From NCBI GenBank assembly GCA_028753945.1, contig JAPNXP010000009.1, positions 3,410,001 to 3,474,000 on the forward strand: a DNA stretch of 64,000 nucleotides, in the 5' to 3' direction. Under the pieces are notes generated by a model. It did no database searches and was not told the DNA's origin. It saw only the letters and a program-made list of their open reading frames with translations. Shown in pieces: positions 22,198-33,479 of the stretch (within the stretch, counting starts at the first letter, position 1; the number at the start of each line of letters is the position of its first letter). The translations under genes were made by a program, and so were the position numbers. The DNA comes from Hexactinellida sp. DTS-2022. Lineage: Eukaryota > Porifera > Hexactinellida.

Positions 22198-23024
22198 CAT
22201 AGCATTCTATACATAAGGCAATGAAACTGACTCAAATTTCTGGACCATGGATGAACTAGTATAGTCAACTAAATATACGCAATGCAATTATTCTTCGAAA
22301 TAAGTAATCCAGGGTGCTTCTACTTATGTAATTGTTTTATATAAAGGTGGTCATGTACAAGACGCATATTTTTGATGTACCACTTAGTCGAAATGACGTC
22401 ACCGTATTGTCTAATAGACAAAATATGCCAAAACTTTGCAAAGTTTTGGCATATTTTGAACACATGTAAAATGTTCAATTTCGCTTTTTCAAACAAATTG
22501 CTGTGACTAACCCATCTAGGAGTTATTTTACATAAAATATCTCTGAATCAATTATGGAATGTTACCAAATTTCTCTGTTGCCTTGGAAACGTGAATTCAA
22601 TGATTGAGGTAATATCTCGAGTAGGAATATAGTTACAGCTTAGTCAATGGATCCAATCGATAGGGGCAAGTCCTTAACTTCCTAATCAATGATAATACAT
22701 TTCGATGCTCTATCTCCAACCAATTTTGCGCAAATGTGTATAACCATTAAAATGTATATTCCAATAATCACAATTCTGCGTTCAAAGTTTTGGCATATTT
22801 TGTCTATTAGACAATACGGTGACGTCATCTAGACCAAGTGGTACCTCAAAAATATGCGTCTTGTACATGACCACCTTTATATAAAACAATTACATAAGTA
22901 GAAGCACCCTGAATTACTTTATTTCGAAGAATAATTGCATTGCATATATTTAGTTGACTATACTAGTTCATCCATGGTCCAGAAATTTGAGTCCGTTTCA
23001 TTGCCTTATGTATAGAATGCTATG
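22198..23024. mobile_element. Non-autonomous P-superfamily element
   Basis: Long TIR arms (about 22198-22445 and 22790-23024) start CATAGCATTCTATACATAAG. The terminus resembles that of the P element at 10863 (CATAGCA-TCTAT ... AAGGCAATGA). GATGTAC is duplicated exactly on both sides (22191-22197, 23025-23031), again 7 bp. A further hairpin, AAAACTTTGCAAAGTTTT, lies at the inner end of the left arm. There is no coding sequence. Just outside (22040-22190) a ~70-bp AT-rich unit with ATGTAATCGG and CCACTTAT is repeated twice. Confidence 0.85.
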
Positions 23025-23039
23025 GATGTACCTTATTAT

Positions 23040-23640
23040 AGGAAATTAACGCGCCATGAAATTACCGCGAATTTCTCCAAATCGCGTTAAATTCCTTCGC
23101 GATAATTTCATGGAGCGTTTATTTCCATGACCTTAATTTCCTGATATTTAGCAAAATTATACAATGGATGGACAAACTTCCGAGCTACATATTTTCAGAT
23201 GTGCAACTAGGTTGAAAGGTTATACCATGTCCATAGGCGTCGGAAATGGGCCCGCCGGGCCTTTGGGCCGCCCGGCAAGAAGGCTCCGGGGCCGCTACAT
23301 TCACGGCCGGGTAGCCCCTTGGGGCCACCCGGCCCATGCCGGGTGGCCGGGTGGGTCCGACGCCTATGACCATGTCTACAAGTAGATTAAATACAATAAA
23401 TAGTATTTAATCAGGACGAGTGTGAAGTTAGCAAAAGATTCAAACGAGCACACTTCAAACGCCAATTTGACCCACTTATACATGCTCAATTGACTTGATC
23501 TTTGTTTTGCTTGAAAGAGGGGATAAAATGGATTAGGAATATCCCATATTTACACAAAAAGGTGTGAAAAATTTTCAAAAAGTTTGTTTAGAAAATTGAC
23601 AATTTTTCCTACTTAAATTGTCAATTTTCCTACTTATTCA
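23040..23640 (+). repeat. Dispersed repeat B, copy 1
   Basis: It shares with 33480-33843 (inverted) the blocks GGAAATTAACGCGCCATGAA, GAGTGTGAAGTTAGCAAAAG, ACGCCAATTTGACCCACTTA and GAGGGGATAAA-TGGATTAG. A GC-rich hAT MITE has inserted into this copy. The nature of the element is unknown. Confidence 0.75.
23232..23368. mobile_element. GC-rich hAT-type MITE, copy 2
   Basis: A 137-bp block with the same CATAGGCGTCGGA / TCCGACGCCTATG ends as the copy at 16792, flanked by perfect duplications of ACCATGTC (23224-23231, 23369-23376). The interior is shortened relative to copy 1. Confidence 0.9.
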
Positions 23641-23820
23641 CTTACAATTGTAAATCTAAGACCTTCAGAATCTATAGATGCCATTCGATACAATTTGAAA
23701 TAGTAAAATAGTTAATTCATATTAGACAACATTTAATAAGAATAATAACTAATAATGGTAATAGAGACTAATAATATGCATAGAACTGTAGAAACTATAC
23801 AAATCCCCACTAAGTACCTA

Positions 23821-24322
23821 CAGTGGAACCTCTATAAGTGGGGAGCATGGGACGGGGAAAATTTCAATTGCCCCCCATTCCCCGGTTATAAAATTCAATT
23901 GGAAAAACATTATATATGCTATATTATACAAAGTATTCATATAACACACACATTAATGCACGTTATAGTTATTATTTGTATATTATGACAATTTAGTTAA
24001 CTGCTGATCTACACTAGGTGATTTCTTCTAAAAACATCAGAGTAGATCAATCGAAAATATTTTTTCTGTAGAACTTTAGAATCGATTTATTGGAAATATT
24101 GTATTATTTTATAAGAATCATGTTAGGATTTGTCCATTCCCCCCATTTATGGAGGTTGTTTTGTATGCAGATAAAAACTCCTTGAAATTTATGGTCCCCC
24201 ATTCCCCACTTCCCCGCTTATAGAGGTTCATTTGTATGGATATATACGAATATGGTAAAAAAAAATTCCCCACTTATGGAGGTTCCCCATTTATAGAGAC
24301 CCCACTTATAGAGGTTGCACTG
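23821..24322. mobile_element. Pogo/Tigger-like MITE
   Basis: The ends CAGTGGAACCTCTATAAGTG and (reverse complement) CAGTGCAACCTCTATAAGTG differ at one position, with TA on both sides. Near the right end the motif CCCCACTTAT(A/G)GAGGTT recurs as subterminal repeats. No transposase. Confidence 0.85.
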
Positions 24323-24359
24323 TATTATATAATTTAGATGCTAGAGTAAGTATTAACTG

Positions 24360-25653
24360 TTTTTACTGTGCCGACTATACTATAGTATAGTGGCCCAGTT
24401 CTAAACTTAGTGCTTTGTTTAGTTATTAGTCCGTATTCTCTATACAGAACAGAGTTTAATTAACTAAGAGCCCAAATTTTCAGGATAAGTGTCTCATGGG
24501 TTACAGATGTGCACCTGGGGTCACGATTTTTGATAACATTTTTTTGGACACATTTTTACACCTGTTTAATATTAGAAAAGGAACAATAAATAGTACCCGA
24601 ATATTCAATTTATATGCATTCGATAGATAATTAAATTCTACACCTTTTCACAGTGCACGAATTTTCAAATTGCGCTTCGTTTGTCCCACAATTGACTTGC
24701 AAATTTCCTTTGTTTACTAACACTTCAGTTCAATTGAAGGTGTTAAATCTAATTCTATTGTTTCACCTTGCGATAATTCTAGTGATTCAAGATCGAGTAG
24801 GTTTCTATTTTATAATTGAAAACTAAGATTCTACATTCCATAACAACGACAGATTATGTGATTATATTTATTTCTGCTTAGAATATTATTGCACAATGGA
24901 TACATGACAAATTTAATTCTAATTTATTCGCTCTGTGTTTAATTAACCCTCGTCTGGCTAGGAATGTAAAATTGAAACTGAAAGTTAATTGAATTTCAAT
25001 TGAAAGTGAAAGTGGGGTTTTTCTATTTATACCTTTTACCCCAAGCCAGAAGAGGGTTAACTTATAGAGATGGTTCCAAATAGATTAGTGGGGTTATCGA
25101 GTGCGCTGAATTCAAATATGATAGTGAAATTCAATTTAGATTAATAATTATTGCAAATAATTGAATTGAATTTATTTTGATGTACATAATATTGGTGTTA
25201 AATTATTAATAGATTAATTAATATTATACTAATTATCTAAATTTCATTAATATCAGAAATGATATAAGATGGAAACAAACTTTCAATTTATCAATTGGTC
25301 CTTATGGCACGTAGCACCTATACAAGTGGGTCTTGACACCTTGAGGTGATGATTACATCGTTAAAAAAATATCTTTTTTACAATTTTGTGAATTCTATAT
25401 TGAAAATGGGTTGGTTGGTGTTGGGTGATGACCAAACACAGACATAAAAAATGCTGAGTCTTCACCTTTAATATTCTACTCAAACTTGAATATCTCTAGA
25501 ATGAAGTGAGCTAAATGGAAACTTCCACCAGTCTAAGGGTCGATGCCTTCTGAAACACCTTTCTGAAATAATTTAACACCTTCATAGTGATGATGAAATG
25601 GCGAAAAAAAAATCCAAAATTGCAGCATGTGCCGACAGCATGTTCCTTAGGAG
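24360..25653 (-). repeat. Repeat family A, one inverted unit
   Basis: This is the reverse complement of the ~1.3-kb units at 36.0-39.0 kb and 47.4-53.2 kb. It begins with the TACTATAGTATAGT palindrome minisatellite and ends in the left half of the conserved hairpin (ATCCAAAATTGCAGC... at 25610). The right half of the hairpin reappears at 27771-27845 because another element inserted into its loop region. A piggyBac-type MITE sits inside. Confidence 0.85.
24947..25056. mobile_element. piggyBac-type MITE (TTAA)
   Basis: TTAA flanks both ends (24943-24946, 25057-25060). The termini CCCTCGTCTGGCTAGG and (reverse complement) CCCTCTTCTGGCTTGG are inverted. CCCT ends with a TTAA target are diagnostic of piggyBac. 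110 bp, no ORF. Confidence 0.85.
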
Positions 25654-25657
25654 GCAC

Positions 25658-27766
25658 TGTTGCATGGGAAATTGACTCCCCCTTCATATGAACCATGGAT
25701 ACTGTATAGGGGAGTCATTTTCCCAGGGAAGTCATTTCCCCATATAAGATCCGTGGAAATATGACTCCCCCAATTGATTTCAGGATCGTCATCACATTGT
25801 ATACTTACCTTATCTAACACATATTACACTATTATTTCTTTGATAAGTATGCAGTAATGTGTAAAATGAAAATGACTTGATCAAAGGCAAGAGGCATAGT
25901 AAGTATTATCACTACTAATCTTGATAATAATTATTTAGATTATTACTTCTGTCTATGTTATTACTTCTTATATTTATTGCCCACTATGATAAAAGCAATC
26001 TAGTAGCGTTTCTCTATACAATTTGAATAATTCAATGGATCCTGTTGAATACCAAGAAATATGTGATTTTTTACTTCACAAAATATACCCCGAACATTCT
26101 GTTCACAACAAAGGGTTGAAGAGAAATTTTAGAAGCTCCACTCAATCCACATGGTTCAGAAGTTGAAGATGAAATTCTAAATAATTTGAAGCCTAAACTT
26201 ATGCAAGCACTAAAAGAGAAATCATATTTATCTGAATTACATAAAGTACTTGATGAAAAATCAAAGTGCACTCGGTTTATAGATATTATCGCACTCCATC
26301 CAAGTACTTCAGTACACTATTCAGTCAAAGAAAAAGTCGCCTGCTTAGTTTCAGAATGGTATAATGAATATCTCGATACCCAGCTTATAGAAATCAACGA
26401 TACGCACAAACGAGGCTACCCATTAACAGTCCTACTGCCGGTAGTCCTAGAGTGCATTTCTAATTCAGAAATAGTCGCCATTAAGTCTGATAATGAAGAA
26501 ACGAGTGATCATGAGTTAATCACAAATCCAGATGCATTTCAAGGATGCAGTTATAGTTTCAATTCCGACATGGAAAACTTATGTCCTAAGTGGAAAGGTG
26601 AATACAATAATATATTGCACCTAAATACCTGCTCTATTGACAATATAATTTCATTGATTAGTTTATACCGAGAAATGATAGAGAAAGCAGGAAAAATCAC
26701 AGGAATTTCGCTAAATCCGGAATCCCAACATATTATCTCACTAATACATCGTTGCCAGTTTGACGAACTTCGTGACTACATCGCCAGATTAGCTAGCATT
26801 TTGGTGACCTATGACATAATTGTGCCAAAATATGATTTTTTTGGGTCCGAATCAAGAATTATCAATATCCTACGGGAATTAGATATTTCTAATGATCTCT
26901 ATTCTGTTATACTTCAATACTACAGTTGTTGTACAACTTTCACCACTGTAACACAGATAGGAAGTATTAGCTTTGTTGCTTCTACTTTACAAGAATCCAT
27001 TAATAATAAGATGAGACCTAAGAAATGTAACAAATGTCAGTCAGCTGGATCAAATTTAGAAATACTCTCAGGAGCTTTCAATGCTATACCTTCCGTATTA
27101 ATTGTGGAACTTGGTCATCTTACTGAAACTAGCTGTACACTTCAACCCAACGATATAGATGAATTGATATATATTCCTGATAGTACTAGAAGTCTCGCTT
27201 ACAAACTAGCCGGATTCACGTTATCTTTGGGCAATCACTTCTACATGATAGTGAATCTGAATGACATTTGGTACAAATATGACGACATGTTTTTACCTAA
27301 CTAAAAGAATATTCAAAGCACACAAGTTTAGGAAAGTTGAACTCAGTACTTTACGTTTTACATGAAAAACTAATTCTCTAGTATGCATTTTTTAACTAAT
27401 TTTGGGAAATGAAACTTCGAGTCAACAGTTACTAATAGTCTTAGTTAGAATATAAGAAGTAACAACATAGACAGAAGTAATAATCTAAATAATTATTATC
27501 AAGATTAGTAGTGATAATACTTACTATGCCTCTTGCCTTTGATCAAGTCATTTTCATTTTACACATTACTGCATACTTATCAAAGAAATAATAGTGTAAT
27601 ATGTGTTAGATAAGGTAAGTATACAATGTGATGACGATCCTGAAATCAATTGGGGGGAGGCATATTTCCACGGATCTTATATGGGGAAATGACTCCCCTA
27701 GGAAAATGACTCCCCTATACAGTATCCATGGTTCATATGAAGGGGGAGTCAATTTCCCATGCAACA
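25658..27766 (+). mobile_element. Long-TIR transposon (TGT...ACA, 4-bp TSD) carrying a USP-like gene
   Basis: About 318 bp at each end are inverted and differ at only a handful of positions, so the insertion is recent. The termini read TGTTGCATGGG...CCCATGCAACA. GCAC is duplicated at both sides (25654-25657, 27767-27770). Deleting the element plus one GCAC restores the hairpin loop of repeat family A. TGT/ACA ends, long TIRs and a 4-bp TSD fit the Ginger group; no integrase core is present. Confidence 0.85.
26035..27304 (+). CDS. USP/C19-like cysteine peptidase of a transposon
   Basis: From 26186 a 372-codon frame runs to 27304. It has a candidate Cys box, LNTCSIDNIISLIS (Cys 149), a zinc-ribbon-like C-C pair plus CNKC (248-249, 281-284), the β-strand IPSVLIVELGHL, and a His box, GFTLSLGNHFYMIV (His 351), followed by WYKYDD (Asp 366 or 367). 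This order (Cys, CxxC, His, Asp) is that of ubiquitin-specific peptidases, though the Cys and His boxes deviate from cellular USPs. An ATG at 26035 opens a leader (PVEYQEICDFLLHKIYP ... KRNFR) like the start of Ginger/GIN integrases; it joins the main frame only after one frameshift near 26125. It is the only clear gene of its element. Substrate unknown; ubiquitin-like protein cleavage is inferred. Confidence 0.6.
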
Positions 27767-27770
27767 GCAC

Positions 27771-28041
27771 TATCAATAAACAACCAACAAAATATAGTGC
27801 CACCAAAGGAACATGCGTCGGCACAGGCTGCAATTTTGGATTTTTTATTACTCCTAGAATGAGTTCATAATGATTTCCCGTGTAATGTATGTATATACTC
27901 CCTAAATAGTTAGATGTTGGTGAGTGTATCACTTCACCTATACTTTTCCCTGATCCTGAGAATATTTCCCATTTGTTTCCAACTGAATAGACCCAAATAT
28001 CAGTTCGGAAAATTAAGGCCGCGGAAACAATTCAGTATCAG
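27771..28041. repeat. Right half of the family A hairpin and spacer
   Basis: 27771-27845 completes the hairpin interrupted at 25653 (GTGCCACCAAAGGAACATGC, then CGGCACAGGCTGCAATTTTG). 27846-28041 has nothing recognised. Confidence 0.75.
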
Positions 28042-28591
28042 GGCCCGTATTCACTAAGAAGTTAAGTAGTAGGTACTTAAGTCGTATTCACTAAGATTTA
28101 AGTGTGTACTTAAGTACATACTTAAGTACAAAACTTAAGTAACCTACTAAGTTGACTTAACTTATAAGAATTTCTTTTATTGACTCTTTAGACGTTGGTG
28201 TTTAATTAGAACATTGTATTAGATTTCTACTATTACTTGATTTACTTTAGGGGATGTTTATGATTCTATTTTCAACATTTATTACTATTGGTGTTGTTTT
28301 CTAAAGTTTCTGTTTTTTCTCAAGCACACAAATCACAGTAACTTCATTGAGAATATTCTTTTTAAAGTTAAAAGAATACAGCAAGCTATTACAAATAGCA
28401 TTCCATACACTAATATGCTATGCTATTATATATAATTGAATAAATATAATTCAATTTCGTACTTAAGTACTTACTTAGTTAAGTATGTACTTAAGTACAA
28501 CAATATTTCTTAGTGAATACGACTTAAGTATGTACTTAACTAACTACGTACTTAGTACTTAAGTACTAAGTAATCTTAGTGATAACGGGCC
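28042..28591. mobile_element. PIF/Harbinger-like MITE with ACTTAAGT motifs
   Basis: The ends GGCCCGTATTCACTAAGA and (reverse complement) GGCCCGTTATCACTAAGA are inverted, with CAG directly repeated at both sides (28039-28041, 28592-28594). Both subterminal regions are crowded with the palindrome TACTTAAGTA. A 3-bp TSD fits PIF/Harbinger. Confidence 0.7.
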
Positions 28592-29176
28592 CAGTTCTCT
28601 TTTCATTCTTATTTTATTTACGTAATCTATGGTACTTCTGAAACCACTGACTGTGACTGGATACTTGTTATTAATATAATTATAGCAGACATCCCCATAC
28701 TTCCCTACCATATTATTGACTATTATATTGAGTACTGTCGCTTGGTCATCAACACTGCCAGTTATCCAATATCATAATGATGAAAATAGACAATTCCCAT
28801 TTCCTGCAATTGTTTGATACCTGCAAGGACTACATTTTTGTAAATTAATATTTTTGTTATCATTGATTGAAATATATTCTTTACCATACCATATTGAGCT
28901 TAAGATCTTTACACATGTTACTTTGCCATAATGGTGTAACAGGATTAAATGGAGGTAGTATGCTTAGTCAATTGAAATTTCAGCTAAATCACAATCCGAT
29001 ATAATATTGACATTTTGGATAGGTAGTTTGAAAGAAGAAATATCACTTCGATCTTCCTTGTAAAGTACATTAGCTTGGTGAATTCAAACTAGGTGTTCTT
29101 TTATTTAGATTGGACATTAATGAATTATTGCAATGTTGCAGAGTATTTTCTAGTTGGTCTTTTACAAACCTTTTAG
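28592..29176. other. Spacer without recognised features
   Basis: AT-rich. No convincing open frame or repeat seen. Confidence 0.4.
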
Positions 29177-29930
29177 TCAAGTTGCTACAATGTCGTTTTG
29201 TGGGAAATTGTCCAAATGCTTTCTTAATTTTATTTGTCTGAGGGTATATATAACTAGAATTGCATTTCTTTCGTTTAGACCATTTTTCATAACAAGGTTC
29301 CTCTTCACGGATAACTTGTGATAACTACCTCTTCTTAGGTACAGAATTTTTCGATATAGCCTCAAAGCCAAATCTAAATGCCGCAACTGGCTCTTGAATA
29401 TTTGGATATATTTGTCGAATAAAATCTGCAGCTTTAATATTTAATTTGCCATCAAAAACACTGTATTTAACATTCCTGAACCAATTTTCAACAGATGCAT
29501 TACTATCTGTAGGATGATTATCAGGTTTTATATTATTAAGAATTAGCCCACTCCACAAAGGAACTAATGGCATGTAATAAGTGAGGAATGTTTTAAGATA
29601 TTAGGATTAAAACAGGTATTATAATTTAATTTGGTTTTGAGAGATTTTTCATAATTCTGTATGTGATTAATACATTCATTCCACATAGAACTAAAATGTC
29701 GACCAAATAGCGATTTTTCTTATATGTTTTAGCATTTTCATTGGATTCGTTTTCTTTATCAATGTCCTCTACATCCGAATCAAAGGAATACTCCCCCTGT
29801 ATTAATGATTCTAGGACAATCAAATGTTCACTCACTGAAGGAATAATAAATTCACTAGCTAACACATAGCATAATGAGGTGAACAAAGTATCAAGTTTTG
29901 AAATTTGTTTACACGAAATCATTGATCCAA
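29177..29930 (-). pseudogene. Decayed transposase-like fragment
   Basis: Minus-strand frames read MISCKQISKLDTLFTSLCYV, an acidic stretch (SFDSDVEDIDKENESNE), NRYLVDILVL, then after a break MPLVPLWSGLIL, DSNASVENWFRNVKYSVFDG and FIRQIYPNIQEP. The pattern of a PLW-G block followed by (S/T)N-x-VE-WF-x-(V/L)K occurs near the C-terminus of several animal DNA-transposase families. I cannot name the family. Several frame breaks show that it is dead. A further piece lies upstream on the same strand at 31082-31527. Confidence 0.45.
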
Positions 29931-31081
29931 AACATACAGTATCAATGATTTTAATTTCTTGTCAACCTTGAATTTCTTAGCTATTTGATGAGAAAATCTA
30001 TGCATAATGTGTGCTGAACAAATATAAAGGACTGGTTCAAATTAAGTTCTTCTTTGTTGACGATAATACCACAGTGGGAATTTTCAGGGGTGTAAGTGGA
30101 AATAGGAAAACTATGCTAGATAGACTCTAATGAAGTATTATTGACATATAGGTTATCGGTAGCTGCAAACTGAATGGAATTATCAAAAATGATGTACGTA
30201 TTCACCTAAACGTAGTTCTAGACAATTCATGTTAATTCTATCATAAATTATACTTTAGGTTTGTTAACAAATTTTTTATTGTTCACCCATGATTATTGAT
30301 TATATTTCTTGAACAAGGTATAATTTTACCTGGATACGATATTTCCCATCACCTTGAAGGAGGGGACTAAGCAAGGATTTATTGTCCGAATCGTGTATTT
30401 TCCGTTGCCACACCCCATAATCAATTTATACTGAGATGTTATTAACTTATTATGATATCTAATATATCTAATTAATCCATGTATATCAGAATATTCAAAA
30501 GAGAAGTCATTCTCAAGAACAGTGTTCTCAAAATCTGAAATGAAGCATTGGTAACTTTATAGAAATTCCAATTGTCAAAATCTAATACTTTGAATAGTCA
30601 TAACAACCAAAATATTTCTTAGATCGGAATGAAATTATGCATTGCTAGGTTATTTGATATTCTGAATTCAGTGGTAAGCACGAATTCAAGTTTCAAGAGA
30701 ATCATAATTTTATCCTAAATTCCCAATGTGAATACACGTTTAAAAAAAAATAAGGAACACCTTTAATTAGGCTAATCAATATCAGCAAAAAATTATGGTC
30801 TCAGCTTATCCATTGTTTTACTGTAGAACACTTATACATAGTATATAATGAAACAACCATTGAAATTTCCATTTTACAAATACTTTTTTGAAAATGGATT
30901 TTTTAAATTTCGTAATGTTAAATTCCTATACCCTAGAGGGTTTGCGCCAACATTCCCACAGAAGTGTATATGCAAGATATCAAGTTGAATGTTATTCTAT
31001 CGTATAGTTCATGAATAGATCTGTGATTTGTCGGGTTGTATAAGCTCTATCAAATTTAGAAGTATTTTTTTTTTTTTCGAG
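29931..31081. other. Degraded interval between two transposase-like pieces
   Basis: This probably held the middle of the minus-strand gene, but no frame longer than a few dozen codons survives and no motif is recognised. Confidence 0.35.
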
Positions 31082-31527
31082 TTAATACCTTATTTGTAAA
31101 TCTTCGTTACTAGGCAAATATTGTGGAGGTTTAATAATAAAAACGGGACGAACTTGTTCCGTTTTACAAGTTTCTGGACGATTTTTATTATTCGCTGGAA
31201 CAGAAACATTTAGTTTAGGGTGGTTTGTAACAGCCTCAAAATGCTTGTTGACACAATCCAGGATTTTAGAAACATTCTTCACCCACTTGAGATAAATCTT
31301 CTTCCTCAACAATGGACGATTTCGGCCATTAACCGCATTACTAATTTTGCCCCAAATAGAGTTAGGATGTGAGTCAGTTTGATTAAGAAGTTCCATTGCG
31401 TACTTGAGAGAGAAAATGTATTTTCAATGATAAATTGAAGTACCCATTGTAAATCGGGCGGTAAATCTAAAAGTGTGTAAGCAGTAGATATAACTACATT
31501 ATATATAAAGATTTGAAAAAAAACCAT
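31082..31527 (-). pseudogene. Decayed transposase-like fragment, upstream piece
   Basis: Two overlapping frames give LPPDLQWVLQFIIENTFSLS and then KYAMELLNQTDSHPNSIWGK, ISNAVNGRNRPLLRKKIYLK, ending in a proline- and lysine-rich tail. The join needs one frameshift near 31390. The content looks like real protein and lies upstream of the VENWFRNVK fragment on the same strand, so both may derive from one transposase. Family not identified. Confidence 0.35.
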
Positions 31528-31748
31528 TCGTCGGAGTAGATTATATACTAAGTACCCTTGTTTTTTCGAATAATCTTATATATTAATCGCAATGGTTTTT
31601 TTATTAATCGCATTGGTTTTTTTATTTCAAATAGCAAAAAAACGTATCGTAGGGCGAGGGGATGCATAATTTTCACTAATTTTCGTTACATATCACAATA
31701 TTTAATTACAATTAGCATAGCATTTGAAAAGGTATTTGCTTTTGAATA

Positions 31749-31815
31749 TAAGCGAGGGCCGCAGACTTGAGTGCAAGTTTGTCAGAACGCGCGTAGCGCA
31801 GAGGAGCAGCTTGTC
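31749..31815. repeat. ~66-bp GC-rich dispersed motif, copy 2
   Basis: AAGCGAGGGCCGCAGACTTG, GAGTGCAAGTTTGT, ACGCGCGTAGCGCA and GAGCAGCTTGT match the block at 6508-6573. Upstream, CGCA(A/T)TGGTTTTTTTATTAAT is duplicated at ~31588 and ~31610. Confidence 0.7.
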
Positions 31816-32184
31816 ATTACGAACTGCAAACGCAATTATTCCGAAAGTTATGGACTGGCTGCTAAGTTAATATTCGCTTTGAATATTAACTCCTAACTAA
31901 AATCCCTAAGAAATCGAGTAATGTTAATTAATTAAAATACTCATAGTAAAGAGTGGAAATTGTATCATATTTAAATGAAACAAAGTACTTACCGAAGACG
32001 TTGAATGGTATTCCATATTAATGTTGAGGTACTTCCATTTGAATATCGAAAACTAGTTCTTAATCAAAGTATACTATGTTCTGTTTTATATTAAAGAACA
32101 TTTACCTGTAGATAATAATACACATCTATCAAAAACTGAAGTGAGAATTGTGGATTAACAAATAACACTCATGGATCATCATTA
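31816..32184. other. AT-rich spacer
   Basis: Nothing recognised. It ends in CATCATTA, the left TSD of the next element. Confidence 0.4.
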
Positions 32185-32704
32185 CAGGCCTGGGGTAATA
32201 GTAATATGTAATAGTAATTGTATTAGTAACGATTACATTTTAGAAGTAATAGTAAAAGTAATAAGTAATAGTGTTTCAAATAGGATGTAATAGTAATAGT
32301 AATAGTAATTGAACCTATTGTAATAGGAATTATCTATTACAATTCTACAACTTCGGACTGGCTTATTTGATTTTTCGTGAAGAAATAGGAAGTTGTTAAA
32401 ATAAATTTAAGGCAAGATGATTATCGATTTGAATTTGTCATTATATTGAAATTAGTTGTTTTCTTAGGTTAGATAATATGTTTTTGTTTGTGTGGGATAA
32501 TCAATTAAAATAATAAACTTCAGACATTCTGAATCATAGCAGAGTCTTAGTAAATGTCTAGTAATTTGTAATAGTAATAGTAATAGTAATAGTAATATAT
32601 TACATATTCTAATAATGTAATTGTAATAGTAATAGTAATAGGAAGAAATATAAGTAATAGTAATAGTAATATATTACATTTTAGAGTAATTGACCCCAGG
32701 CCTG
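32185..32704. mobile_element. hAT-like MITE filled with GTAATA repeats
   Basis: The ends CAGGCCTGGGGTAATAGTAA and (reverse complement) CAGGCCTGGGGTCAATTACT are inverted. The flanks CATCATTA and CATCATCA agree at 7 of 8 positions. Both subterminal parts are AGTAATAGTAAT-type arrays. Confidence 0.75.
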
Positions 32705-32710
32705 CATCAT

Positions 32711-33155
32711 CAGGATTTGCAATCCCGGGATCCCTATACATTTTCTCCCGGGATTCGAGACCAATCCCGGGATTCAATAAAGTACTAGGAATCCTGATCA
32801 ATTTGTAGTTGTTAAGTGCTAACCACGTTCCATTAATGCAAATCCTTTGATTTAATTAGTAGATGTGTGAACTTAAACACGATGCTCAACAAGAATTATC
32901 ATATTATATGATTCCAAGTGTTTACTACTAATTATTCTCTTTCATTATTTACACTTTTATCACTATTACACTCATTATACAGCATTAAAGTAACGTTTAG
33001 ATCTATTAAGTTATGCTACTTAAAAGTTGATTTCATTATACTAGCTTTTCCATACTATATTACGTGAAATGTTTAATCCCGGGATCCCGGGATTGAGTAT
33101 CGGGTCAATCCCGAATCCCGGGATTGGAAAATATGCCCCGGGATTGCAAACACTA
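32711..33155. mobile_element. hAT-like MITE with AATCCCGGGATT palindromes
   Basis: Inverted ends with TTTGCAATCCCGGG bound a block in which AATCCCGGGATT-type palindromes recur at both ends (32722-32775 and 33076-33145). It lies immediately beside two other MITEs with a similar design. The TSD is unclear in ATCAT-rich flanks. Confidence 0.55.
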
Positions 33156-33167
33156 ATCATCATCAAG

Positions 33168-33279
33168 GTTGGGCCGATTACGATTACAATCTTCATCAAT
33201 TTTAATCGATCACACATTTAGCTATTTTCCTAATCGTAATCGTAATCATAATCACCTGAAAAGTAATCGACCCTAAAGC
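33168..33279. mobile_element. Short MITE with CGATTACGATTAC repeats
   Basis: GGGCCGATTACGATTAC at the left and (reverse complement) AGGGTCGATTACTT at the right are inverted. The inner part repeats GTAATCGTAATC-like hexamers. TSD unresolved. Confidence 0.45.
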
Positions 33280-33479
33280 TGACAATCATGTCTTTACGTC
33301 AACGTTATATAGACAATCCCTAAATTATTAACACATTAATCATCTAATAGTGATGAAGAATTAATTAATCAACAATTGACTATCAAAATTTACGGAAAAG
33401 TCAAATAATGTAGAACTTTAAATTATCAGAGGTAGTTGGAAATATTGATCCATTCATGACATTTTGAGATCTATAATTC

